From Paracoccaceae bacterium (GTDB taxonomy: Bacteria > Pseudomonadota > Alphaproteobacteria > Rhodobacterales > Rhodobacteraceae): 64,000 bases of DNA. The position numbers and the translations under genes were made by a program. Location of the stretch: the NCBI GenBank assembly GCA_028285485.1, contig JANQPC010000104.1, positions 1-64,000 of the forward strand. Reading direction: 5' to 3'. This document shows, in pieces, positions 41,547 to 49,443 of the stretch (position 1 is its first letter; each line of letters begins with the position of its first letter). The notes beneath the pieces are model-generated. The model was not told the origin of the DNA, did no database searches, and saw only the letters and a program-made list of their open reading frames with translations.

Positions 41547-42475
41547 CGTGGCGCAGGCTTCTCTGCGTTGGCGAGGCAATGATCGAACTCGCGCCCTTGG
41601 GCGGCGCGCGGTACCAGCGCGGGTTTGCAGGCGATACCTTCAATACGGCATGGCACATGGCGCAGGTGTTGGGCGGCCAGGCAGAGGTTGGGTTTGTCAC
41701 AACCGTTGGGGAGGACACGATCTCCGATGCGTTCGTGAAAGAACTGGCCTCGGATGGCCTGCTGGCAGATGTGGTGTCACGCACGGCCGATCGAACAATG
41801 GGGCTCTATCTGATTGAACTCGATGGGGTGGAACGCTCGTTTCACTATTGGCGCAGCGTGTCTGCCGCGCGGGCAATTGCTGATGACCTGGCGCAGTTAC
41901 GCCAAAGCCTTTCCGAGGCGGATCTTATCCACCTCTCCGGCATCACCATCGCAATCCTCACGCCCGCCGCGCGCGAAACTCTGCTGGAGGCTTTGGGCGC
42001 GGCCCGGGCCGAGGGCGCACAAATCTCCTTCGATCCGAATTACCGCCCGGCGCTTTGGAACGGCGTGCAAGAGGTTCGCGACGTTCTGCCCGGCTTCATG
42101 GCCTCGGCAGATATCCTTCTGCCCAGTTTTGACGACGAACAGAACGTTTGGGAGGATGCGTCGCCCGAGGCCACGCTTGGCCGCCTGGAGGCCCTCTGCA
42201 CCGGAGAGATTATCGTTAAAGATGGCGCTGGGCCCGTATGTGCTTCGATCGGCGGCGACAGATCCGTGCACCCCACGCGCAAATCGGAAGATTTGCGCGA
42301 CACAACGGGGGCGGGCGATGCATTCAACGCGGGCTACCTTGCCGCGCGCGCTCTTGGCATCGAAACGCGGGGCGCCGTTCAAGCCGCCCAGGAGCTCGCT
42401 GCATTGGTGCTTCAGTACCCCGGGGCACGGGCTGACAACAGGATGCTTGGCCCCTCTCTGCTGGGCTTGCAGTGA
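41543..42475 (+). CDS. PfkB family carbohydrate kinase (2-keto-3-deoxygluconate kinase-like)
   Basis: A 310-residue ribokinase-fold kinase. It has C-V-G-E-A-M-I-E-L-A-P near the N-terminus, F-A-G-D-T-F-N-T-A in the substrate-binding region and F-D-P-N-Y-R-P-A-L-W near 171. The catalytic D-T-T-G-A-G-D-A-F motif places the base at Asp259. The overall pattern is closest to KdgK. The ATG overlaps the flavoprotein stop by four bases. It is the last gene of the island's same-strand run and would phosphorylate a keto-deoxy sugar acid or related product before entry to central metabolism. Confidence 0.92.
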   Translation: MTWRRLLCVGEAMIELAPLGGARYQRGFAGDTFNTAWHMAQVLGGQAEVGFVTTVGEDTISDAFVKELASDGLLADVVSRTADRTMGLYLIELDGVERSFHYWRSVSAARAIADDLAQLRQSLSEADLIHLSGITIAILTPAARETLLEALGAARAEGAQISFDPNYRPALWNGVQEVRDVLPGFMASADILLPSFDDEQNVWEDASPEATLGRLEALCTGEIIVKDGAGPVCASIGGDRSVHPTRKSEDLRDTTGAGDAFNAGYLAARALGIETRGAVQAAQELAALVLQYPGARADNRMLGPSLLGLQ

Positions 42476-42491
42476 TCGGCGGGTGCGCCGA
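42476..42491 (+). terminator. Hairpin at the end of the sugar island
   Basis: TCGGCG-GGTG-CGCCGA is a six-pair stem starting at the base after the kinase stop codon. There is no T tract, but its position at the end of a long operon facing a convergent gene suits a terminator. Confidence 0.45.
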
Positions 42492-42639
42492 CCTAAGGAA
42501 CCGCGGTACACGGACAGCCTGCTAAGGCAAAGCGCCGTATCTTCCAGAACGCCGGGAACCAAGGCGGACCATTCCGCGCGGCCAGACATCGCGTGCAATA
42601 GCTGTTCCGGGCGCTGCACCCTGCCGCCGGATCGGGCCC

Positions 42640-43602
42640 TCAACGGTCGGGCAGGCTCGCCTCATGCGCGTTGATCGTGCCGCCCGCGCCGCTGCCCGAC
42701 GCCTTTAGCGCCCGCATAATGCCAACAAGGTTGTCGTCTCGCAGTCGCTCCAGCTCCCGGATCGAAAGATGCCCAGATTGTGCGTCGGACTGGCTTACGA
42801 TTAGATCGATCAACTCGTCACTCAACTCGGGCACGTCCATCAGCTTGGTCCAGGGCCACTGCAGCGCGGGGCCGAACTGAGCCATAAAATGCTTCATGCC
42901 AGCCTCGCCGCCCGCGATGCGGTAGGTCTCAAAAAGGCCCATCTGCGCCCAGCGAAGGCCGAAGCCCATCCGGATGGCCTCGTCGATCTCTTCGGTCGTC
43001 GCGATGCCGTCCTTCACAAGCCAAAGGCTCTCGCGCCAAACGGCCTCGAGCAAACGATCGGCGATATGCGCGGCGATCTCCTTTTGAACGGTCAGGGGGT
43101 ACATACCGACCGCGCGCAGGGTCTCTGCAGCATGCGCGCAATCGCCGGCCTCGCCGACCAGTTCCACGAGCGGCAGCAAGTAGACGGGGTTGAAGGGGTG
43201 CGCCACGATCACACGCGCGCCCTGGGCCGCCAGTTCGGAGGGTTTTAAACCGGAGGTCGATGAGCAAATCAGGGCATCGGGCCCGGCGTATCCAGTAATG
43301 TCGCTGTAGACCTTGTGCTTAAGGTCGAGCCGCTCGGGAACACTTTCCTGGATCCAAACCGCGCCGCCCACCGCGCTTGCAAGTTCGGAATGAAAGCCGA
43401 GGCGCCCCTCTGATGGGAGGGCCTTGTCATAGAGCAGGGGCAGCGCTCGGCGCGCGTTCGCGAGCACCTCTTTGACCTTGTGCTCTGCATCCGGGTCCGG
43501 ATCGAAAACGGCAACATCCCAGCCGTTCAGCAGGAACCGCGCCGCCCAGCCGCCCCCGATCACACCGCCGCCAACAACCGCGGCCTTTTTCGCCGCGCTC
43601 AC
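42640..43602 (-). CDS. cdhA: L-carnitine 3-dehydrogenase (3-hydroxyacyl-CoA dehydrogenase family)
   Basis: A 320-residue NAD-dependent enzyme oxidising L-carnitine to 3-dehydrocarnitine. The Rossmann motif G-G-G-V-I-G-G-G-W-A is at 11-20; S-S-T-S-G-L, H-P-F-N-P-V-Y-L-L-P-L-V-E and E-I-A-A-H-I-A-D-R-L-L-E-A are typical of carnitine dehydrogenases. It has the short Pseudomonas-type length; the thioesterase domain fused in many alphaproteobacterial versions is absent. Its start overlaps the stop of the BKACE gene by four bases, and that pairing strongly supports carnitine degradation. Other short-chain 3-hydroxyacid substrates cannot be excluded. Confidence 0.87.
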   Translation of the reverse strand: MSAAKKAAVVGGGVIGGGWAARFLLNGWDVAVFDPDPDAEHKVKEVLANARRALPLLYDKALPSEGRLGFHSELASAVGGAVWIQESVPERLDLKHKVYSDITGYAGPDALICSSTSGLKPSELAAQGARVIVAHPFNPVYLLPLVELVGEAGDCAHAAETLRAVGMYPLTVQKEIAAHIADRLLEAVWRESLWLVKDGIATTEEIDEAIRMGFGLRWAQMGLFETYRIAGGEAGMKHFMAQFGPALQWPWTKLMDVPELSDELIDLIVSQSDAQSGHLSIRELERLRDDNLVGIMRALKASGSGAGGTINAHEASLPDR

Positions 43603-44516
43603 CTTGCCACCGGTGCGCGCTTGGTAAGGCCCAGTGCGTCGCGCACCTGCTTCGGCCCCATGATCTTCGCGCCCATGTTCTCAATCATGCTCACGGCGCG
43701 GTCTACAAGCTGTGCGTTGGTTGCGAGTGTGCCCTTTTCGAGAAAGAGGTTATCTTCAAGCCCAACGCGCACGTTGCCGCCTGCCAGAACGGCGGCGGCG
43801 GCATAGGGCATCTGATCCCGCCCCAGCGAAAAGGCCGACCATGTCCAATCATCGGGCACGTTGTTGACCATCGCCAGGAAGGTGTTGAGGTCGTTTGGCG
43901 CCCCCCAAGGCACACCCATGCAAAGCTGCACCAGAGCCTTGGGCGCGAGCGTGCCGTCCTCCACCAGTTTCCTGGCGAACCAGAGATGGCCGGTATCAAA
44001 TGCCTCGATCTCGGGCTTGACCCCAAGCTCGCTCATCACCCCGCCCATGGCCCGCAGCATGCCCGGCGTGTTGGTCATCACGTAATCCGCCTCGTCAAAG
44101 TTCATCGTGCCGCAATCCAGCGTGCAGATCTCGGGCAGGCATTCGGCCACATGGGCAACCCGTTCGGCGGCTCCGATCATATCGCTGGACGCCGCGTTTA
44201 ACGGCAAAGGCGCATCGGGCGGGCCAAAAACGATGTCGCCCCCCATGCCGGCGGTGAGGTTCAGCACAACGTCCACCTCCGCGGCGCGAATGCGCTCGGT
44301 CACTTCACGATACAGGTCGAGGCGGCGCGAAGGTGCCCCGGTTTCGGGATCGCGCACATGGCAATGAACCACGGCGGCGCCCGCCTTTGCCGCATCGATT
44401 GCGGAACGCGCGATCTCCTGCGGGCTGCGCGGCACATGCGGAGAGCGATCCTGCGTCGCACCAGATCCGGTTACCGCGCAGGTGATGAAAACATTTCGGT
44501 TCATCGATAGTGGCAC
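43599..44516 (-). CDS. cdhC: BKACE (DUF849) enzyme, probable 3-dehydrocarnitine cleavage enzyme
   Basis: A zinc-dependent beta-keto acid cleavage enzyme. V-F-I-T-C-A-V-T-G-S-G and the Zn-binding H-C-H-V-R-D-P (two His) are present, with N-L-T-A-G-M-G-G, L-D-C-G-T-M-N-F, G-V-P-W-G-A-P and G-G-N-V-R-V-G-L-E-D-N downstream. In carnitine degradation it condenses dehydrocarnitine with acetyl-CoA to give acetoacetate and betainyl-CoA. I set the start at GTG 44516 because GGGAG is eight bases upstream; ATG 44504 (MNRNVFITC) is the family-like alternative. It is coupled to the carnitine dehydrogenase gene. Confidence 0.88.
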   Translation of the reverse strand: MPLSMNRNVFITCAVTGSGATQDRSPHVPRSPQEIARSAIDAAKAGAAVVHCHVRDPETGAPSRRLDLYREVTERIRAAEVDVVLNLTAGMGGDIVFGPPDAPLPLNAASSDMIGAAERVAHVAECLPEICTLDCGTMNFDEADYVMTNTPGMLRAMGGVMSELGVKPEIEAFDTGHLWFARKLVEDGTLAPKALVQLCMGVPWGAPNDLNTFLAMVNNVPDDWTWSAFSLGRDQMPYAAAAVLAGGNVRVGLEDNLFLEKGTLATNAQLVDRAVSMIENMGAKIMGPKQVRDALGLTKRAPVAR

Positions 44517-44769
44517 AGGCAAATCTCCCTTCCAGACAACATCGCGTTCCGCATCTATCGCGCGGGCGCCCTCGCCAGTTATTGGGGCCGCCGTGAATAT
44601 CCGCCATCGCGAACTGGCTCCTGAGGAGCGGGTTTAGCGTGCCCAGGCGCTGCCAGATACCGGAATACGCGCCAGGCGGGGTACCCAAGCAAGGGCGCGC
44701 CGCAGCCATCTCGCCTGCGCATCAAGATTTGCCGCGGCCAACAGGCCAAGGATGCGCTTCACCAAAGCG

Positions 44770-45693
44770 TCAGGTATTGCCGACGCAATACCGGGCACCT
44801 GCCTTTTCAAAATGCGAACGGCAGGCATCGACGAAATGCTGAACAAGGCGCCTCGGGCGCGCGCGGTCATAGGCGATCGAAAGCGTCAGGTGGGGCAGGC
44901 GGTCAGAAATTGGCAGGCTCACCAGATCGGCCCCCGCATAGGATGTATCCGTAAGCGGCTGCATGTTCAGCACGGCGCATCCATGGCCTGCGCTTACCAG
45001 GCCGCGCACCATTTCTGTTGAGTTGGCATAGGCGGCCACGGTGATACTGGCGCCGAAATCGGCAAACAGCCGATGATAGTAGGCCGCTGCGACCGGCCGA
45101 TCGAGAACAACCAACCTCTCTTTGGCGATCTGCGCGAGGCTAATGCTCCGCTGGCGTGCCAAAGGGTGTGCCTTGGGCAACACGCAGTAGGGCGGGGCCT
45201 CGACCAGAATGTCGAACGCCATCGCGGCCTTTGCGCCTTCGCTTACGAACAGTATGACGTCGAATTCACCGTTCAGAAGCCCTTCCTGCGCGGCATCGTT
45301 GTCGCATTCCCGGAGGTGCAGTACCGTATCGCTGCCTTGCGGGATAAAGCTCGAAAAGATGCCGGGCAGGAACGCTGGCGCCACGGGTGCATAGTATCCA
45401 ACCCGCAGCACGCCCCCCAACGAATGCTTCAACTCCGCCCCTTCCGCAAGGATCGCCTGATAGTCTTCCAGAAGGCGCTCGAACTTCTGCGCGATAAGGC
45501 GCCCGCTGGCATTTGCCTTGATGCCGCGAGAACGCTGCCGGGTCACCAAAGTGAGCGTGAGCGCGTCTTCAACCTGATCGATGGCGGCCGAAACGGCTGA
45601 GGCGGCGATGTTCAACTCGTCTGCCGCTTGCGCGATGCTGCCGCGGGCCACGGCCGTATTGAAGTAACGCATGGCCTTGAGAGAAACTGCCAT
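44770..45693 (-). CDS. LysR family transcriptional regulator, upstream of the carnitine genes
   Basis: A 307-residue LTTR with the HTH Y-F-N-T-A-V-A-R-G-S-I-A-Q-A-A-D-E-L-N-I-A-A-S-A-V-S (residues 10-35) and an effector domain from about residue 92 (L-R-V-G-Y-Y-A-P-V). It is on the same strand as, and about 250 bases upstream of, the BKACE and dehydrogenase genes, and divergent from the hydroxylase gene at 45789. It could therefore control either or both. The 44517-44769 gap contains nothing I can identify. Confidence 0.92.
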   Translation of the reverse strand: MAVSLKAMRYFNTAVARGSIAQAADELNIAASAVSAAIDQVEDALTLTLVTRQRSRGIKANASGRLIAQKFERLLEDYQAILAEGAELKHSLGGVLRVGYYAPVAPAFLPGIFSSFIPQGSDTVLHLRECDNDAAQEGLLNGEFDVILFVSEGAKAAMAFDILVEAPPYCVLPKAHPLARQRSISLAQIAKERLVVLDRPVAAAYYHRLFADFGASITVAAYANSTEMVRGLVSAGHGCAVLNMQPLTDTSYAGADLVSLPISDRLPHLTLSIAYDRARPRRLVQHFVDACRSHFEKAGARYCVGNT

Positions 45694-45788
45694 TAATCTG
45701 ATTTTCCGATCTATTTCTTCGCCTCAATCTGTTTGCTGCAGGAAGCCGGGTATGTCAATTTCGGGCCGTGCAGAGGGAGCGATGCGGG

Positions 45789-46769
45789 ATGTCAGAAGAA
45801 CAACTCAGGGGCTGGCACCACATGCCAGAGGTTCCGATCCGAACCTCCCCCTTCTTCATCTGGCCGCTGAACCCGGCTGAGATGCTCAAATGGGTGTGGA
45901 ACTCATGGTTCCTGATCACCGAAAAGCTCATCGTCCTTGCGATCGCCTGCGCCTGTTACCTCTGGTTTCAGCCATCGCTTGAAGTGGCTCAAACCTTCGA
46001 GCTCGGCTGGATCGCGCAGATCTACTTCCGGAACATCGCGCTGACCCTACTGGTCGCGGGATCCTTGCATCTGTGGTTTTACACCTATTCCGCCCAGGGC
46101 CAGCGGCTGAAGTTCGATCCCCGTCCGCTCATGGCCAACGGCAAGCAGTTCACGCTGGGCGGGCAGGTGCGCGACAATATGTTTTGGACCCTCGGCACCG
46201 GCGTGGCGATCTGGACGGCGTTTGAGGTGATCCTCTTCTGGGCGCTCGCCAACGGGCACATGCGCCTGATCACGTTTGAGGCCAGCCCGGTCTGGTTCGT
46301 TGCGATCTTTTTCCTGATCCCGATCTGGGAGAGCTTTTATTTCTACATCATCCACCGGGCGCTGCATTTCCCGTTTCTCTACAAGCACGTTCATGCGCTG
46401 CACCACCGCAACATCAATGTTGGCCCGTGGTCGGGAATGTCGATGCACCCGGTTGAGCAGTTCATTTTCCTTGGCTCGGTCTTCGTGCACCTGATCATTG
46501 GCGCGCACCCGCTGCATATCCTGTTCCACCTCCAGTACTACTTCCTCACGGCGATCACGACGCATACCGGATTTCAGGGCCTGCTGGTTAACGATAAGAA
46601 CCGCCTCGCGCTGGGCACCTTCCACCACCAGATGCATCACCGGTACTTTGAGTGCAATTACGGCAGCCTGGAGATCCCCTGGGATAAGTGGTTCGGATCC
46701 TTTCACGATGGAACGGTTGCCGCCAATGAAAGGATGCAGGAGCGCCGCAAGCGGATCATGGGGCGGTGA
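45789..46769 (+). CDS. Sterol desaturase / fatty acid hydroxylase superfamily protein
   Basis: A 326-residue integral membrane di-iron enzyme with four to five hydrophobic segments. The histidine clusters that bind the irons are visible: H-R-A-L-H (near 199), H-A-L-H-H-R (near 213), and H-H-Q-M-H-H-R-Y-F (near 284). The family hydroxylates or desaturates lipid chains, carotenoids or sterols with O2. ATG 45789 is chosen because GAGGGAG is nine bases upstream. It is divergent from the LysR gene; the 95-base gap must hold both promoters. Its substrate, and any link to carnitine metabolism, are unknown. Confidence 0.9.
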   Translation: MSEEQLRGWHHMPEVPIRTSPFFIWPLNPAEMLKWVWNSWFLITEKLIVLAIACACYLWFQPSLEVAQTFELGWIAQIYFRNIALTLLVAGSLHLWFYTYSAQGQRLKFDPRPLMANGKQFTLGGQVRDNMFWTLGTGVAIWTAFEVILFWALANGHMRLITFEASPVWFVAIFFLIPIWESFYFYIIHRALHFPFLYKHVHALHHRNINVGPWSGMSMHPVEQFIFLGSVFVHLIIGAHPLHILFHLQYYFLTAITTHTGFQGLLVNDKNRLALGTFHHQMHHRYFECNYGSLEIPWDKWFGSFHDGTVAANERMQERRKRIMGR

Positions 46770-46900
46770 TCAGGCTGCCCGAAGGGTAGGGGGCTAATCC
46801 GCTTGGGATCCGGCGCCGACAATCCGCGGGCGCCCGGAGCCACCCAAATCCTGTTCTCGCAGCGCCGCTATTGGCCGCCTGGAAGACTCCGCGCCCTGCT

Positions 46901-47272
46901 TCAGGATGCTGCGAAGCCCGATCCGGCGGTGCGATATGCGTCCCGAGGTGGCGCGAAGATATCGAGAACTTTCGCGCCATTCGGGCCCGCGTGAAATCCG
47001 TGTTCCACGTTTCCGGGCGTGCGCCAGAAATCTCCGGCGCCAACGGTAACTTCCACGCCATCCTGAATTCGGATGCCGCTGCCTTCCAGAAGCACACCCC
47101 ATTGTTCTTCCGGATGTGCGTGAGTCGCGCCTTCACTGCCCGGCTCGAAACTCACGACCGACAGCATGGCCTGCTCTCCGGGAAACACCCGGGTTTCGAT
47201 CCCTGCCGCGAGGCTGCCGGCGATGCCTTCGCTGAGATCCGCAAAGTTGAAGAATGTGTTGGGTCTACTCAT
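46901..47272 (-). CDS. Cupin domain protein
   Basis: A 123-residue single-domain cupin. The metal-binding motif is G-A-T-H-A-H-P-E-E-Q (His/His/Glu), and the second motif is G-D-F-W-R-T-P-G-N-V-E-H-G-F with the last His ligand. ATG 47272 has GGAGG five bases upstream. Cupins of this size act as isomerases, dioxygenases or sugar-binding proteins; no specific function is suggested by the sequence. It follows the RraA and hydrolase genes on the same strand with a 26-base gap and is probably the last gene of that operon. Confidence 0.88.
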   Translation of the reverse strand: MSRPNTFFNFADLSEGIAGSLAAGIETRVFPGEQAMLSVVSFEPGSEGATHAHPEEQWGVLLEGSGIRIQDGVEVTVGAGDFWRTPGNVEHGFHAGPNGAKVLDIFAPPRDAYRTAGSGFAAS

Positions 47273-47298
47273 GGGGCCCTCCAATCCGGCACGCCCCG

Positions 47299-47901
47299 TC
47301 AGGGGCCAAGTTCAAAGATCTCGAAGGTGGATTCGCCGGCGCGGATACGGTTGCGGATCGCCTCTTCCCGCGCCGCAACCTCCGGCACCTTGGCAAGAAC
47401 GTCCGACGCAATGGCCTGAGGTATGACGATCACGCCGTCATCATCCCCCACAAGGATGTCTCCGGGAACAACGCGTGCCCCCCCGACGATCACGGGGATG
47501 TCGATTTCCCCAGGCTCCGTCTTGGCCGTCGCCTCAGGGTGAAACCCGCGCGAAAACACCTGAAAGCCAAGCGCTGCGATATCGGTGCTGTCCCGGATCG
47601 TGCAATCAAAGACAGCGCCCACGATGCCCCTGGCCATCGCGGCATCGGCGAGAAGATCGCCGAAGGGGCCAAACCTGTCGGAAGCGCCGCCATCTACCAC
47701 CAGAATGTCCCCGGGTTCCGCATGATGCACCGCGCGGTGAATGGCGGCGTTCTGGCCGGGAGCAATCCGCACCGTGCGCGCCCGCCCGGCAATGCGCTTG
47801 CCCGGGATCAACGGCTTGATCGCGGGTGCCAGAGCTTTCACGCGCGCATCAGCATTGCAGAAGTTGCCTGTCGGAAAGGCGGCGAAATCGGTGGCTGTCA
47901 T
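47299..47901 (-). CDS. RraA family protein (HMG/CHA aldolase-like)
   Basis: A 200-residue protein of the RraA/4-carboxy-4-hydroxy-2-oxoadipate aldolase family. G-R-A-R-T-V near 40, P-G-D-I-L-V-V-D-G-G-A-S-D-R-F-G near 62-80 and G-A-V-F-D-C-T-I-R-D-S are the metal and pyruvate binding region; I-V-G-D-D-D-G-V-I-V-I-P is the C-terminal signature. True RNase E inhibitors and class II pyruvate aldolases share this fold; neighbours (hydrolase, cupin) favour an aldolase or decarboxylase role. ATG 47901 overlaps the hydrolase stop by four bases; the frame extends upstream without similarity. Confidence 0.88.
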   Translation of the reverse strand: MTATDFAAFPTGNFCNADARVKALAPAIKPLIPGKRIAGRARTVRIAPGQNAAIHRAVHHAEPGDILVVDGGASDRFGPFGDLLADAAMARGIVGAVFDCTIRDSTDIAALGFQVFSRGFHPEATAKTEPGEIDIPVIVGGARVVPGDILVGDDDGVIVIPQAIASDVLAKVPEVAAREEAIRNRIRAGESTFEIFELGP

Positions 47902-48689
47902 GGCCTTGGATCGTGTCTTGCGAGAAAACCGGCCATGGCGGCCCAAAGCGCCGGTGGGTTGGAATACATCGGGAAGTGCCCGGATTGCGGGATTTCGATG
48001 ACCTCCACACCCTTGGCCGGAAGATCGCCCAGGTAAGAGAGGTGAGTGTTCTGGGCGCCGTGGATAAAGCATCTCGGGCAGGCCAGCCCTGCGAACATCT
48101 CCATCAGCGGCGCGTTATCCGAGAGATCCACCATCGATGTGAATATCGGCTCGAAGGACGTATCGCGCACTTTTGCGGGAAGGGCCGCCGCATAGGCGCC
48201 CGCACCGTATTCCGGCAGCGTGCGCACGCGCTCGGCAAATCCCTCGGCAAAGGCGCGCGGGCTTTCTGAGGGGTGCACCATGATCTGGCGCGACAGGAAG
48301 CAATCCTCAGGCGCGATATTGCCTTCGATGTTCAGAAAGCTCATCACCCGCCCAGGGAGTTCTGCGGCAAGCAACAGCGCCGTCAGCCCGCCCATGGAAT
48401 GGCCGGATATGTGAAACCCTTCGAGGCCCAGTGCATCCAAGACCGCCGATGCGGCCTTAACGAGAAACGGGATTGTGAGGGCCTCGGGATCACAGATCTC
48501 AGAGCCGCCGCAGCCCGGCGCATCCCAGAACAAAAGCGCCCGATCCTGAAACGCAGGTAGCAATGCAAGGTCGGCATAGTCTTCCTTGGTGGAGCCAAAT
48601 CCGTGCAGGCAGACGAGCGGTGGCTTGCGGCCGGTGCGGTGGAGATATGCGAGCCGAACCGCAACATCGTCGATCCGCACGTCCAGCAT
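47898..48689 (-). CDS. Alpha/beta hydrolase
   Basis: A 263-residue alpha/beta hydrolase with P-L-V-C-L-H-G-F-G-S-T-K-E-D-Y (oxyanion region), nucleophile elbow G-H-S-M-G-G near residue 96, and the catalytic His in P-Q-S-G-H-F-P-M. No signal peptide. I chose ATG 48689 (MLDVRIDDVAVRLAY); upstream TTG codons are in frame but no ribosome binding site is evident. It is the first gene of the hydrolase-RraA-cupin operon and divergent from the Lrp-type regulator. Such enzymes are esterases, lactonases or C-C hydrolases; the substrate is unknown. Confidence 0.88.
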   Translation of the reverse strand: MLDVRIDDVAVRLAYLHRTGRKPPLVCLHGFGSTKEDYADLALLPAFQDRALLFWDAPGCGGSEICDPEALTIPFLVKAASAVLDALGLEGFHISGHSMGGLTALLLAAELPGRVMSFLNIEGNIAPEDCFLSRQIMVHPSESPRAFAEGFAERVRTLPEYGAGAYAAALPAKVRDTSFEPIFTSMVDLSDNAPLMEMFAGLACPRCFIHGAQNTHLSYLGDLPAKGVEVIEIPQSGHFPMYSNPPALWAAMAGFLARHDPRP

Positions 48690-48746
48690 GTGTGGCCGCA
48701 ATAACAATTGCTTTATCCCTTTCGTTTCCGATTCTTGCCGATTGTA

Positions 48747-48757
48747 GACGTTACGTC
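48747..48757. promoter_or_regulatory. Short palindrome upstream of Lrp-type gene
   Basis: GACGT-T-ACGTC lies between the divergent hydrolase and Lrp-type genes, 23 bases before the Lrp ATG. Lrp/AsnC proteins usually bind such gaps, but the palindrome is short and could be coincidence. Confidence 0.22.
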
Positions 48758-48779
48758 GTCGAAATAGTAGAAAATCAGA

Positions 48780-49238
48780 ATGATCGACGCAAAAGACAAA
48801 GAAATTCTGGCGCTTCTTCTGAACGATGCGGCGCTCTCAAAGGCCGAGATTGCCCGCCGCGTGGGCCTCGCGCCTTCTGCGATATCGGAGCGGGTGCGCA
48901 GGCTGGAAGCAGAGGGTGCCATCCAGGGCTACGAGGTTCGGCTCAACCCCAGAATGCTTGGCAAATCGCTTCTGGCCTTCGTGTTCGTGACCGACGTCAA
49001 ACCAAGCTTGGGGTTTGATACTGCCGCAGCGCTTTCCGGGGTAACCGGGCTGGAGGAGCTTCACAAAATCGCCGGTGACGATTGCTACCTCCTGAAAATC
49101 CGCGCCTCCGGCACCGATGAGTTGAACGAGATCATCGAGACCCAGATCAACACGGTTCAATCCGTCACGCGGGTTCGAACGACGATAGTGTTGAATGCCG
49201 TCACCGAACGGCCCTGCCTTGCCGGGCACAGGCTGTGA
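48780..49238 (+). CDS. Lrp/AsnC family transcriptional regulator
   Basis: A 152-residue regulator: N-terminal HTH (D-A-K-D-K-E-I-L-A-L-L-L, A-L-S-K-A-E-I-A-R-R-V-G-L-A-P-S-A-I-S-E-R-V) and the C-terminal RAM ligand-binding domain with D-V-K-P-S and the G-D-D-C-Y-L-L-K-I-R-A motif. These proteins respond to amino acids or related small molecules. It is divergent from the alpha/beta hydrolase operon and may regulate it. The first 205 bases after its stop contain no gene. Confidence 0.93.
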   Translation: MIDAKDKEILALLLNDAALSKAEIARRVGLAPSAISERVRRLEAEGAIQGYEVRLNPRMLGKSLLAFVFVTDVKPSLGFDTAAALSGVTGLEELHKIAGDDCYLLKIRASGTDELNEIIETQINTVQSVTRVRTTIVLNAVTERPCLAGHRL

Positions 49239-49381
49239 CCGCGATCGCCCGCGCCAGAGGAGTGTCGGCGGCATCACCCCGGCGCCGCTAGCCGTGCGCG
49301 CATCAGGCTTCGGCACTCCTAATCAAGGGGTACTCTAACGGTTCGGGGCCGGAGGAGAGCGGCCCGGCACGCTCAAGATCA

Positions 49382-49426
49382 GCAAGTAAACTTGCAGGCT
49401 ATGGAATAGTATGCAAGTATGCGTGC
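49382..49426. promoter_or_regulatory. Candidate RpiR-type operator pair
   Basis: GCAAGTAAACTTGC (49382-49395) is a perfect palindrome with a two-base centre. A degenerate copy, GCAAGTATGCGTGC, lies at 49413-49426, 31 bases on (about three helical turns). Both sit directly upstream of the RpiR-type gene and would support autoregulation. Confidence 0.4.
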
Positions 49427-49443
49427 ACAGCGGGAGCCTGCAT

